Origin: Mytilus californianus
Taxonomy: Eukaryota; Mollusca; Bivalvia; Mytilida; Mytilidae
Length of the DNA stretch: 64,000 nt
Reading direction: 5' to 3'
Assembly (NCBI RefSeq): GCF_021869535.1
Contig: NW_026262581.1
Coordinates: 121,998,771-122,062,770 of the forward strand
The position numbers and the translations under genes are program-made. The notes beneath the pieces were generated by a model. That model searched no databases. It saw only the letters and a program-made list of their open reading frames with translations, and had not been told where the DNA came from. Shown piece after piece: positions 42,634-54,484 of the stretch. The first letter of the stretch is position 1, and each line of letters opens with the position of its first letter.

Positions 42634-42999
42634 AACGGACGTATCCTGCTCGAAAATAATAGTTTAATAAATAAATAAGTATAATCTATAAAATTGAGAA
42701 TGATATCTGTATTTACCCGAGTTTACCTGTAAAAGAATGCGCGCAAATGTAGCCAAAAGCTGCGCGCAAACGTAATGATTAATCATTTTAGCGCGCAAAT
42801 GTAATGCACCGCCTCAAAAACAACAATTTTAATTGCTATATAAGCACCAAGCCCATCTATTGTTCGACACTTGTTGGATTAATGTGAGTTGGATTTTTCA
42901 AATGTTGGATATATATATCTTTATGCTCATAAACCAAAATCCATGGTACAGAGATATTATAAATTTATAAATTATATAAAACATCAATGATATAACAAA

Positions 43000-43490
43000 T
43001 AGTCAGAATTAATACAAATGTATGATCTACAAATTTCAGCTTATATAAAAAAAAACATTATGTATGTATATAATATTATATAATTGTTAATAAACAATTT
43101 TACCCACAAAAGTCCAGCCTTTTGTTAATCAGTGATAATTTGCTCAAATGGTTCAGCATGCTGATGTTTCTAGTATTCATTAAGTCATGAAATTCCAATA
43201 AGGTTTGGTCTATTTCGATAATAAGGTTTTAAGATTTTTTCTCTTTCATCATTAAATTTCGAACATTTTAAAATATAGTGAAATTCATCACTAATATCTC
43301 CTGAATTGCAAAGTTTACAATATCGATTTTCTCTAGGTATATTATTCCACCTCCCAGATTCGGGAGTTATGTTTTTTATCACTAGGATTTTGAAATAGTT
43401 TTCCCTTTCAGCATTGTCTGTTGAATAGACAATAATTAATTGCTTTTGGCGATTCTATTAAGATTGAGTGCCAATTTTGTTTAAATTGGT
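43000..43490 (-). pseudogene. LINE ORF2 C-terminal remnant and 3' UTR
   Basis: The minus strand reads NITPESGRWNNIPRENRYC then KLCNSGDISDEFHYILKCSK. The Cys-x2-Cys...His-x4-Cys end matches the C-terminal motif of the LINE at 59.6 kb (ETGGWTNIPKEERICHLCHK). The frame ends near 43185; AT-rich 3' UTR-like sequence follows to about 43000. The rest of the element is missing. Confidence 0.7.
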
Positions 43491-43634
43491 CAATAACACT
43501 AACTTTAACCTTGAGATATAACCGTGAATAAACCGTTTGGACTCCTGTTGTGTCGTAACCATTGTGTACAAGTATGATAGTCCCAGCTTAATTAAAGATT
43601 AAGGTAATTCAAGAAATATTGTGTGGAATAAAAT

Positions 43635-43760
43635 CGGCCGCATATGGTATGGGTTTTGCTCATTGTTGAAGGTTGTACGGTCACCTTTAGTTGCTAATAC
43701 CAACGTTGTTTGTACAGTTGACTTGTCTCATAGGCGATCATTCCGCATCTCCTTAATACT
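43635..43760. repeat. Dispersed mussel-type repeat, second copy
   Basis: GGTATGGGTTTTGCTCATTG, TTGAAGGTTGTACGGTCACC and GACTTGTCTCATAGGCGATC correspond in order to the copy at 4565-4735. Confidence 0.45.
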
Positions 43761-44299
43761 TATCAAAGATTTAAATAATTCAACAAATCATATGTGGAAT
43801 AAAATCGGCCGCAGGGAAAAAACAGTAAACGAGGTCTGGCAAGACGATACAAACCGCCGGCATTTGTAATATTGGCGGCAAGTAGGTGTTCTTCTGGTAA
43901 TAGAAGTAACAAAAGTTCCTCTAAGGAAAATTTGAGTGAACGAGGAGCACGATCCCACACTGACGCTAGGCCACAACTTGAATAACGCTTCCCCGGTACT
44001 CGGAGGATAAAATAATTCAAAACTGGTATCAGTAATGAACCGGCCGCTCTGGTAAACAAGAGAAAACCATTTATAAAAAAACCCAACTTCCCTGTGGTAC
44101 CACAGGAAAATATTGCAGCATATGGTCTAACGTAGAATTATAGGGTCATTGTCGCCTCTGTCATCTTGCCAGATCCCGCCAAATGAGAAGGTCTATACAC
44201 TCTCATCCCCAACGAAACGGGTTTACTACACCGTACTGAAATATAATAAAACTCATCAATTAGGAAATACTCGACGGCAAGAACTTGCAAACGACTCTA

Positions 44300-44870
44300 A
44301 AGCTCCTTGAACATTATCTAAGAAAACATCATTTAATACCTACATCTGACAAGTGCACTCCGTCATGCCTGATCAAATCTCTTTCTTGAGCTGTTATATT
44401 TGGATGGCCAATTACAAGGCCGTGATTTAATTCTAAAATTAAAAATATTATGAACAGCTAAATTTACTCGTTTACGAGTCGAATTGATAGCCACCTGATT
44501 ATTTGCCAAGTGCCAGTATCTACGAGGCAAAATTTCACTCCATACCAAGGAAAGGTTTGGCATTAACACATGTAAACGAATAATGTCCAACCTTATCTGC
44601 TCAATAAGCTCTTTTCCTTTGATAAGACCAAATCGTTTGAACCCAAATGTATGATCAAAATTTGAGGAGGCGGATAACATCTAAGATTCACTTCGACTGA
44701 AGAAGGTAACATTTTTTTCCATTTCATCCCTCGCTGGCCATACCAATGAAGAACATAACCTTTTGACTGTAAGTCAAGGTTTTGACCCCTTGGTCTTCTC
44801 TTAACACTTCTGGAAATTCTAAAAGTGACGTCAAAATACGCTAACGTCACGTGACAGACACGGTCAAAGT
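44300..44870 (-). pseudogene. SGNH-hydrolase-like domain, broken (transposon-derived)
   Basis: On the minus strand, in at least two frames: RRPRGQNLDLQSKGYVLHWY, GQRGMKWKKMLP, then PQILIIHLGSNDL (GxND block), DIIRLHVLMPNLSLVWSEIL, PRRYWHLANNQ and RKRVNLAVHNIF. After a frameshift come NITAQERDLIRHDGVHLSDV (DxVH block) and DNVQGALESF. The Asn of GSND and the Asp/His of DGVH are kept. Domains of this sort are known beside tyrosine recombinases and in other transposon proteins, from memory. No recombinase is seen next to it. Sequence below 44300 to about 43860 is likely the rest of the same repeat. Confidence 0.65.
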
Positions 44871-45376
44871 TCAGAATGCAAAGAAAAAAGGGGGACTCGA
44901 GAATAAATACGGAATTATAACTTTTATTAAACCTGTTTTATCAGTAAACCGATAAACATTAATATATATAAAACCTAACCATAATTCATAATTGTTTGTT
45001 TGTTTTTGTTTTATATCTAATGTAATTGGTATCAGTTTAACAAATATTTTATCGAAATTTTCTCATTGTGCAATATAAATCACTCCCGTTATACACCATA
45101 CAATTAAACGTTATTTTTTATGAACACATTAGAGACGTTTACTAGCATTATAGTTTCGAAGTACAATAAACAATTTAACAAAATAATGATTTCTTTTAAA
45201 ATAATATTAACTAGTATATATAGTCTTTGATAATTTTTTAATTAAACAAATGAGGTAATTGGCAACCTGGGACCAAGAGACTGTATTAGTCATGTTAGTC
45301 CCAGGTGCAACAAATTGACATTAAATAAAAATGAATAAACTATAGAGATGCATTTTTATAGTACATTATTATTTAA

Positions 45377-46005
45377 CACAAGACAACTCTGACCAAAGAC
45401 AACTCAGATCAATTTAAATACAACTCGGACCACTTTTAAAGACAATTCTGACCAGTTTTTAAGTCAGCTAGGACCAGTTTGACAGACAATTCGGACCACT
45501 TATTAGGAATAGAGATTAATCGGGAAAATAAACAAAGAATAGACGGGAAAAAAATATAAAAATAAAGAATAAAGCAAGTAAAACAGACATTAAACAGTTG
45601 AAATAAGTAGTCCAAATTGATTTTGATTTTTGGTGTTTTAACGCCACTTTTAAGCACCGCTTTTGGGCTATTTCGTGGCGGCCAGTTTTAATTGGTGGAG
45701 GAAGCCGGAGTGCCCGGAGAAAACCACCGACCTTCGATAGGAAAACTGACAATCCTAGTCAATTAAGATTGGAGTCGAGTGCATCCGCACGAGCGGGGTT
45801 CGAACTCACAACCTCAGTGTTGACTGGCTACTGATTACAGTAGTAACTACTTAGACCACTCTGCCACCGAGGCCCCCGACTTTGAAACTGGGTCTAGTTA
45901 CCGTATATTTTTAAGTTGGTCTGCGTTGTCTTTATTAAAAGATGTCCGAGTTGTCTTAAAATGGTTGTCTTGGTCCGCCGTGTTTTATGTCCGAATTGGA
46001 AAGGT
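45377..46005. repeat. Inverted minisatellite arms around a SINE
   Basis: Left (45377-45505): about four units like GACAACTCGGACCACTTTTAA. Right (about 45895-46005): the inverse, AAGTTGGTCTGCGTTGTCTTT and GTCCGAGTTGTCTTAAAATGG. The arms are ~30-bp degenerate units in opposite sense, a foldback structure. Confidence 0.65.
45620..45877 (-). mobile_element. tRNA-derived SINE, copy 2
   Basis: Same family and same strand as the copy at 7490-7750. On the minus strand it shows GGGGGCCTCGGTGGCAGAGTG, GTTGTGAGTTCGAACCCCGC and GACTAGGATTGTCAGTTTTC. No clean target-site duplication is seen, so it is older or truncated in the tail. Confidence 0.85.
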
Positions 46006-46984
46006 GTAATTTATCTCCTGTGTGCGTATACTCATACGTGTGGTATTATAAGCCCATCATACATGGTACGTATTATGGTATACTGTTGTTTGTCAATGAA
46101 CACTTCCTTCAAAAAATCAATCATGCTTTACAAATTCCTACAAAATTTTAACGAAACATTAGGATTGGTAGAAGAAAGGTTCCTTTTGATTTTGAAAACT
46201 TTATCAATGTGGTTCCAGAGTTATTTGTTACGTAATAATTTTCAGATGGCGTGAATATCGTATGTAACTAATCGTTTCGCACCGTGATACGAAGCAATAA
46301 GCTAATCTTTAAAGTGTGTGTATGGTTGAACACTGTTTTCCTCATCTCGTTGAAAAATTAAAGTTCTAACAAATACATCTTGGGACAAATTGGTTTGTAC
46401 GAATCATCCAGATACAACTTAGTTTCGAGGTATTGTATTACCAGAAGTTTTAAGCAACAATACAAAGGAGTCAACGTATATTTACCTATCATGCTTTCGT
46501 TCTACTTTTTTTTTGTTTAACCAGCTCGTCCTACTTTTATCAGCTGTACAGAAACCTTCTTTAAATCCAAAATTGTTTAGTTACGACCTGACAGGTGCGC
46601 GTTGACTCCATTTTCAGACCTTTACATAAAAGAGCTCACGGACTTTTATGATGTGTTCTTTTATGTTTCATGCACATTTTTTAGTTCAATAATTGAGATT
46701 AAGAGGGAGGTTTGTGATCTAAAACTATTTGTCTATTTTTCTGCGGGATCGGAGTTTTGTAGTTGTTCCTTTGTACTGTCTGATATATCCTTTGAATGCA
46801 TTAGTTTAACCCCACCACATATTTATGCACCAAATAGAAACTCGTCAAACAAAAGGTTGTCTCGTGTCACACCTTGAAGGATTTTTTCTATTCGAAAAAG
46901 TAGGTGTCGATGACAGATCTTTGATAGTTTTTGTTGACCAAAGGGTCAGAGTGAGCTTCTCTCATTCAATGGTTTTGTCTCTGT

Positions 46985-47640
46985 TGACTCGTTATCTGTT
47001 AACTTTAACATATATTCTCCTCTGAAACTAAATTGAACCAAACTTGACCACAATTATTCTTTGGTATCTTGTTTATAATATGTGTCCGATGATCCTGCCT
47101 CCCAACCAACATGGCTTCCCAGGGCTAAAAATAGAACATAAGTGTTAAATGCAAGTCTCTTATCTTAATATTCCAGATCTACATACCTTTCATTTAAACC
47201 AAAAATGTAAGATGACTCCTGATAAGAGTTATTGCCCTTACATGACGATTATCACAATTTTTTGGCAATTTTTATAATACTTTTAAACTATCATAGATAG
47301 CAGGAAACTGTAAATCCTAAAAAATGCAAAGCAGGATATGATTTATATAAGTTAACATGGTCGAAATCATCAATTGACGAGTTTTTCCTACTGAAAAGAC
47401 GATTTGTTACCCATTTTTGTGGGGTTTTTTTTGCAGAAGCTATAGTAGATAGATGGGAAACGGTGAACAGCAAAATTGATCAGCAGGTCAAGTTTTAAAG
47501 TTATTCAACATGACCGAAATCGACTGTCAGCTCCTTATGAGAGTTCTTGTCCTAAAATTATGATTTTTAATAATTTTTTGTGTTTTTTTTAAAAGTAGAT
47601 GGAGAGAAACTGTGAAGAACAAAAATTATCGGCTTATGGT
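46985..47640. repeat. Dispersed repeat family A, copy 4
   Basis: ATTCTCCTCTGAAACTAAATT, CCAACCAACATGGCTTCC and GGGCTAAAAATAGAACATAAG follow the order seen in copy 1. Confidence 0.6.
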
Positions 47641-48260
47641 AGATACTACTACTGGAAGTGTTTAACGACCTTGACTGGCTGTTCAGCCCTCGCACGGTCG
47701 GCTCGATGCCCGAAGGCGTTTTGGTGAGCGTTTAAATATTTTTGCAATCGGACAGGAACAGTTGGAATTCGCCATGTTGGTAGGCGGCCATCTTGGATTT
47801 GGTGAGTTGTTTTGTTTTTGTTTGTTGACTATTTTGTTGTTTACTTCACAACGGCTGCTTTCAGGGCCAGGTTGGTCAGCTTGGCAGCCCGCTAACCTCG
47901 ATGATGGAGTACTGGTAGATGAGTCTCGGACGTAGTATTAACGATGACAGGAAGCATTATCAGGACCAAAGTCGTGAGACAGTGAAATGGTGGTCCATCA
48001 TCTAACACCTAGGATACAGCCCTCGGACGTCACTCGGCATACCACTCCCTCATCCATAATGGGTTTTGGAGTGTATGTTGACGCGGGAATTAGCCCTACG
48101 CGGATTATATCCTAACTAAAGGATTTCTGTCATCGAAAGTAGTAAGTCGTTGATCCATCTAACAGTAAACCCTCATCGATGATAGCGGGTAAATGAGAGC
48201 TGACCCAGCACGTTCGTTCAGTTGTAATGACTGAGACGTGACTGGGATGATGAAATGAAT
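47640..48260. other. Unclassified segment of higher GC content
   Basis: Clearly richer in G+C than its surroundings (CAGCCCTCGCACGGTCGGC; GTCACTCGGCATACCACTCC; GACGCGGGAATTAGCCCTACG). No frame stays open. It is probably the 5' region of a retroelement or other repeat. Confidence 0.4.
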
Positions 48261-48852
48261 GGATTGGATTTGTTATGGTAGATTAACTGTATACAGCCAT
48301 TTTGAATTGAAAAATAGCAGTATACAATCGGCCTAGCTCTTTGCTTAAATCTCCAAATTTTGAGACAGCTTGGCAATTAATGTGTAGGACTCTTTATTTG
48401 AATAAAGAAAAATGAGTGATTAGTTGCATTATTTAGACTGTTTTAACACAGACTAAATGTTTGGTTTTTTTTTCGAATCAATTTTTCAAATAAGGCATTT
48501 AAGGGGAGATAATTCAAATAGTAATAATTTTATAAAGAAATGTTAAAGAAATTTTTATTTTACTTGTAGCAAGAAAACAATTTCGGTGAAACAATATTTT
48601 CTTTTTATTTTCTTAAAGCATATTATAAAACCTATCTTCTCATATTTTATTTCTTAATTATTCTATCCCACAGTTTTTGTTTTATTCAGAAAAAAAGTTT
48701 TTTCATGAGCAATCTATGCAAATTTGGGATTTTATGCACGACTTATAGCTTGAAAAATAGCACGGTGACCCTTACTTTTATCACGCAGGCAAGTTAATGT
48801 AGTTTAAAAAAATTAGTCAATGATTTTCTGTGTTTGCATCGCAATCTCAATC

Positions 48853-49019
48853 TGACGTCATTTTCTAAACTATTCGACACGTGATTGGCTAGAAAGTTTC
48901 GTCGACGTCAATTTTGAGCTTGTCACGAACAGCTGATAGGGCACCTTGTTATGATAGACGTCAGTGTCATCAGTCCAACAAAACACGTTAATATAGAAGT
49001 GTGTTGCTTATATTTTGAG
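48853..49019 (+). promoter_or_regulatory. Promoter-like block followed by a possible non-coding first exon
   Basis: TGACGTCA at 48853-48860, CACGTG at 48878-48883 directly joined to ATTGG (inverted CCAAT), and further GACGTCA words at about 48904 and 48958. A good donor, GAG|GTAAGT, stands at 49020. No downstream coding exon was found, so the target gene is unknown, and it could be a repeat. Confidence 0.3.
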
Positions 49020-49830
49020 GTAAGTTTGTTTTGAATTATTTTAGCCTTCTATACTGCCGAGGATCATCGATATTCATTTCATTCACGATTGAGAAAGCCG
49101 CATTGTTTACCAAAAACTGGGGTTATTTGTTACACGTTTCGCTGTCAACATGACGAGGGCAGTCTGTATACAGTATAGGACAAACTTCCTATGAATGATT
49201 TATGCAAGTTAACACTATTTTACTATGTTATAAACAATCATATCTTCATTGACCATTGACTAAATTACTTTATGTCGGACATTTTGCAGACTGACCTGCC
49301 ATTGTAACGGTTTATTTCTTCCTCTGTGATATTTTGTCCTGGGGATAATTTGTCACAGTAATTTTTCTCCAGACATGGTATTTCACAGGTAGATTTTATC
49401 CAGAGGAGTGAAATTCTATCTGTCTTATGCAGATGGTATTTACCAGTATATATTTTCCGTTCCATATTTCACAGAACCTTGTGAAATAGAGTCCCACTGT
49501 CTACTATGTAAGGTACTCACAATCAACATATACCTGACCATAAATATAAATGTTTCACCAAGGTAGAACATATTTGCATAATTTATCAATCAAAGGGAGG
49601 TAATTATGAGCCATTTATATTTTACAGATATTATATTCCAGAATCTATTTCATAGTTAAATTTTTCCTTTATTCTTAATTTTTTATACTAATTTATATAA
49701 AAAGATGACTTAAAACATGATTAAAAAAAACTATATTTCTACCTTTACTTTTTTTATGTGTACTGAGATCTGAAAACAACTCACTTTTACCTGTATTTCA
49801 CTTACCTTACTTTATATATTAAGTCTAGGT

Positions 49831-49920
49831 TAGTCTATGGAAAGGTATATACTATGAAATTTAGAGCGAGGGGCTTGCCCCAAGCTCTTAATTTCATAGT
49901 ATATACCTTTCCATAGACTA
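49831..49920. repeat. 90-bp near-perfect palindrome
   Basis: TAGTCTATGGAAAGGTATAT...(AGAGC) and its inverted copy ending ACCTTTCCATAGACTA pair over about 37 bp with one mismatch. The loop is GAGGGGCTTGCCCCAA, itself self-complementary. Confidence 0.9.
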
Positions 49921-50641
49921 TCCAATTTAGCACATATTTACAACTCGAGTAATCTTTTAATTGGTCTATTGATAGTTTATTTTGGCTGACTACTTGTATC
50001 ACAGGTGTTTGTAAAACGGAGCTCATTAACGAATTTTGTAAATCTACTCACTAGTATCTTTGTAAAATATGTGATTTCAAAAGGCCCTTCACTCCAGAAT
50101 GATGGTAGCTGCTGGTGTAAGTATATATACTGATATAAAGCGGTGTTTTACTGTACATGTTCTTCTTACAAGGTAAGATGACAAAATAAATTTACCAAAA
50201 GCAGGCAATAATTAAATTGCAGTGGAAGCTTTACATGTTTTGAAAACATTTTTTAATTTCACAGTAAAACTAAAGCTATAATAAATTTGAAACATATAGA
50301 TAGTTTGTCCCCAAAGATATAGTCTAGCAGATAGGCATTAAAAAACAACTACAAATAGATCAGAGATTATAGGTTGTGTGTTGTTTTTTTTTTATTAGTT
50401 CAAAGTAAAAACTAAAAGATTTATCAGAATATGTTTATATATATATATATAGGTGGCACATTATCTTCAGACATAATCAGTTTTTCAACTCATGACATCG
50501 TCCTGAACATGCATGGAATATTTGCCACTGGACATTAAGCAACCAATAATCAATAAATCAATCAATTCATGACGAAATAGATCACTTTCCTTAAGAAAGT
50601 TTAAAAAATTATCACCAAGTTGCTTTAATTTTCCTTCACCA

Positions 50642-51011
50642 GGTTTCATAGTACACACTTTTCTGTGTACAAAGTAATTGCATGGATGATACATTATCAT
50701 AATTTTATGATATCGTTGTACTCTAATCAAGGTATAAAGAACCATATGTATTACCCTTTATTTAAATGATAAAATTTGCAATTGTCAAAAACATTTTTTA
50801 GATCCAAAGATTTTAATAGCAGGATATTTAAAAATCAATGTGAAAACTAATTACAAACTATTTAATTTAATTTGGAACACAGCATTTTATTTCAAAATAG
50901 CCAGTGGCAATTTTTGTTTTAAATGTCTTGATTACGATACAATGAAATCTTACCCTTGTGGTCATTCATGCGTAGTTACTTAGTACACAGGAAAAGTATG
51001 TACTATGAAAA
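50642..51011. repeat. Inverted repeat pair related to the 49.8-kb palindrome
   Basis: TTCATAGTACACACTTTTCT (50645) and, inverted, GGAAAAGTATGTACTATGAA (50990) share the 'CATAGTATATACCTTTCC' theme of the palindrome. Confidence 0.6.
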
Positions 51012-51444
51012 TTAGAAGGCAAATATAAGCAATTTGATTGGACGAGAAGTTGTAAGTATGTGCTAAATTGATCATGATATTATTTCACAATTAAGATCTG
51101 TGAAATTACTTCTGGTTTTGCGAAAACCGCCCGGATGTACTGGCAAGGACAGTCATGCTTTTTTGCTTCTGCAAAAACTCTAATTTTCAAGATCTAGGCC
51201 AGCATATAAACTTATCAAATGGACTGGAGTCACAGATTTTAAGTATTTTATTTGAACGGTAAAATTAATTTCTCAACAACTGCACAGATTTGTCGAAAAT
51301 AATGAAGAATATTCTGAATATTTTGTTCACTACAAGAGCGTTGCTAACGTTGCTAACGTCGTCGGGTTGTTAGTGGCGATCGATTGTTCTCAATTGTTCT
51401 CAATTGCAAAGAAAATAATTTTATTATATGTATTTTGAATAATA

Positions 51445-52489
51445 ATGTCGGACTACAAAGAATTCGATACCAAAACTATCTCTATATTGAACTCTGTACT
51501 TGCTGTCGTGGCAGATCTCCAGACACAATGCGGAAAGCTTGAGCGTGAAGTTACTAGGATATCGCAACTTGAGGGGAAATTAGATTCAATGGATATCTTG
51601 AAAACAGTTGTCCGTTTAGAAGAACGAATGGTTACAATGGAGCAAAAATTCGAAAGCATAGATAGTTTTTCAAAAAAACTTTGTGATATAGAAAAAATCG
51701 TTTATGAAATAAATTTACGGAATTCTAAAATAGAGAACAGTGTGGAAGGTTTGAGTACGGTGGTAGATGGTGTAAAGAAAACAGACAAGAAATAGATGAA
51801 ATGAAAGTCAAACTGCTGGAAATCGAGGCAGATAAAAATAAGCCAAACATATCTGACAATTCGGAAAAAATGAAACGTCTAGAAGAGCATATAGTTGACC
51901 TTCAGTGTAGGTCCATGAAAAATAACTTGATATTTTCCGGCCTAGACTTTCAAAGAGATGAACAAGTTGAGGAAAAACTGAAAAGTTTTTTGTATTATGA
52001 ACTTAAAATTGATCAAAATTTTGTATTCGGAAATTGTCACAGATTCGGAAAACCAGGACTAAACGGCGTAAGACCGATCGTAGCCCGCTTTATTTATCGG
52101 AAAGATCTTGAAACAGTTCTAAATAGAGCATATCATCTTAGAGGGAAACCATTCGGCATCAAGGAGCAATTCCCAGGCGAAGTCGAAGCAAGACGAAAGA
52201 AATTATATCCCGTTATGAAGAAGGCGAGGCAAGACGGCAAACGCGTGAACCTAGTTAAAAGACAAATTATACATCGATAGAAAAGAGTTCATTGCCGAAC
52301 CGGAAAATTATTTATTAAACAATGATAGTATTAACAAATCCAATCAGCAAAGCCCACCCATACCACCAAGACCAGGAAAAAGAGCAAGGAGAGACTCATA
52401 TGAACAGGGCTCCGTTATAAATGATGCCGACCAACAATCATCCTCCCAAACTGGGTACACTTCAAGCAACACAGGGCGAAGGAAGTAGG
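51445..52489 (+). pseudogene. LINE ORF1p, L1/transposase-22-like (two frameshifts)
   Basis: An N-terminal coiled coil (51445-51795, heptads such as LEREVTRISQLEGKLDSM) is followed, after a frameshift near 51790, by the RRM-like and C-terminal domains: LQCRSMKNNLIFSGLDF, VFGNCHRFGKPG, RPIVARFIYRKD and KKLYPVMKKARQDGKR. A second frameshift near 52262 leads into the low-complexity tail ending at TAG about 52489. It is an RNA-binding chaperone in living elements. It resembles the ORF1 at 60.0-60.9 kb. Confidence 0.8.
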
Positions 52490-52506
52490 ACAGGCCAACA
52501 AGAGGA

Positions 52507-53610
52507 GTGAACTGTAGGGTTTTAAAAATTCAGGATATTAAATTGTGTTGTCTAAATGTCTGTCGAAACAAGTCAAAATTACTAATACCAGATTTTGAAG
52601 TTTTAATAACGTCACATGATATATTAATTTTTTTAGAAACAAAACAAGACAAATTAGATATATTAAATCTACCAAACGGCTATACTTATATTTCAAAATG
52701 TAGGAATAAGTTTCGGAGAAAATCTGGTGGTATAACTATAGTGTTTAAAAAAAAGAGTTTGAAAACTACCTAAAATTTCCTAAAACAGATTCTGAATATG
52801 TACAATGGGTTAAATTTTCTAGAGATCTTTTTGAAGATGAGATTTTGTTAGGATGTGTGTATATACCCCCTGATAATTCAAAGTATTCATCAGTAGATGC
52901 CTTCTCTGAAGTTGAAAACGAATTAATTTCATTATCAGATAATGATAACAGATATGCACTGGTTGGGGATTTCAATGCCAAAACCGCAGATCTTCCAGAC
53001 TTTTGTAGTCCCGATGATAATTTCTTACAAATTATGAACATTAATAGTGATGAAGAAATTTTGAAATATTTTCATGACCATAATAATATTGTTAAGACCG
53101 GAATATCATTGTACAGGTATACACAGTGTAAATGTAGACCCAACACTTTCGGACATAGACTTTTAGAACTCTGTAAGAAAAATAATTTATACATTGCAAA
53201 TTCTAGAGTAGATTGTGACAAATATATAGGAAATGTTACTTGCAATGATACAAGTGTTGTGGATTACTTGCTTTTATCCTCTAATATGTTTTCTTATATA
53301 AATATGTTCAAAGTAGAGGACTTTAATCCCCTGTTTTCAGATGTTCACTGTCAGATTAGTTTCTCACTATTAGTTGATGTAGTTGTTCATGAAACAAATG
53401 ACATTGTTACACAAAACCAAAATATAAAATGGAATAGTAATAAGAAAACAGAATTTATAGAACACGTAAGAGTAAATGAAGAAACTAATATTAGAAATAT
53501 AGAAACTTCGTTAGATGAGTTACTCTTAAAACAAAATATATTACAATCTGATATTGATACAGTTGTGAATAATTTGTGTGATATGTTTAAATCAAAGCAC
53601 TGTAAGCGCT
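52507..53610 (+). pseudogene. LINE ORF2, endonuclease half
   Basis: 52507-52773 has LCCLNVCRNKSKL, ILIFLETKQDK and KSGGITIVFKK. After a frameshift near 52770 the frame runs 52780-53610 with LLGCVYIPPDNS, ALVGDFNAKT, VVDYLLLSS and FSDVHCQISF (SDH block in the form SDVH). The reading frame runs straight into the inserted element at 53611 and ends at TGA/TAG about 53870 inside it. Confidence 0.8.
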
Positions 53611-54484
53611 GTAGGCAGTTAACCAAAAACCAAGGCAAACATAATTATGAAAACTGTGGCTATGTTGCTTCATTTTTTTTAAGATTTAAAAGAACTAACA
53701 TTAAACATTCATATATTGTGCATTTATGTTCATTTAATGAATTAATTATTAAGGCAAATAATTCATATTTTATCAAGGTTTTCAAAAGCAACGCATATAT
53801 CAAGTATATTTTTAATGGTCATGTGTCTGCAGTGGTACAAGTTCGAAATGATTGCAGTTGTTCTAGTTGATAGTTAACGTTGGTATTAGTTGACTGTAAG
53901 TAGTTCAAGTTGACTTAGTACGAGCTTGTAATAGTATGCATGGACTTGCTTACCTGGAAAGAAAACTGAGTTTGTGTTCTACAGTGCAAAAGTTATGAGA
54001 CACAAATCAGACAAATGTTTACTACTACAGGGATCAAAGGTGAGGTCTGACTGATCTGCCTATAGTAAATGTAAATGACCCCCGCCTTACCCCAAGTCCA
54101 TGATGTCTAAGTTTGGAATAAAATGACAGGTGATTATAATAAAGTTGGTCAAACACTCTTGGGCTAGAAAGATATGTTTTCTTTAAAATGAGCCATATTA
54201 AAATGAAATTTTTTATAGAACCAGAAATTATTCAAAATATAATTAAGGTAAATTCTTTAAACCTACTCATTTTTTGCATCAATAAAATTTTATAATAAAC
54301 AAGAAATAATTGTAACAGAATGCTGTTACGAAGTCTCCCAAACAAAGCTGCCATAATTATTCATTCCCATGGTCGCCTGACATTGGGCAAAGTCTAGTAC
54401 ACATTGATTAGGTCTAGTAAAGTGATATGCATATGTGATGCCTATGAGATTGACCTTGTATGTCATTCAAATCTGTTTGAAATG

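Larger units (their letters stand above)
40865..42807. mobile_element. Putative TIR transposon containing a FLYWCH-like domain
   Basis: GCATTACATTTGCGCGC at 40865-40881 has an exact inverted copy at 42791-42807. Two further GCGCGCAAAxGTA motifs (42739-42751, 42762-42777) stand just inside the right end. The interior holds a nested repeat D (40895-41893) and the FLYWCH-like ORF. No transposase catalytic domain is visible, and no clear target-site duplication was found. Confidence 0.45.
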
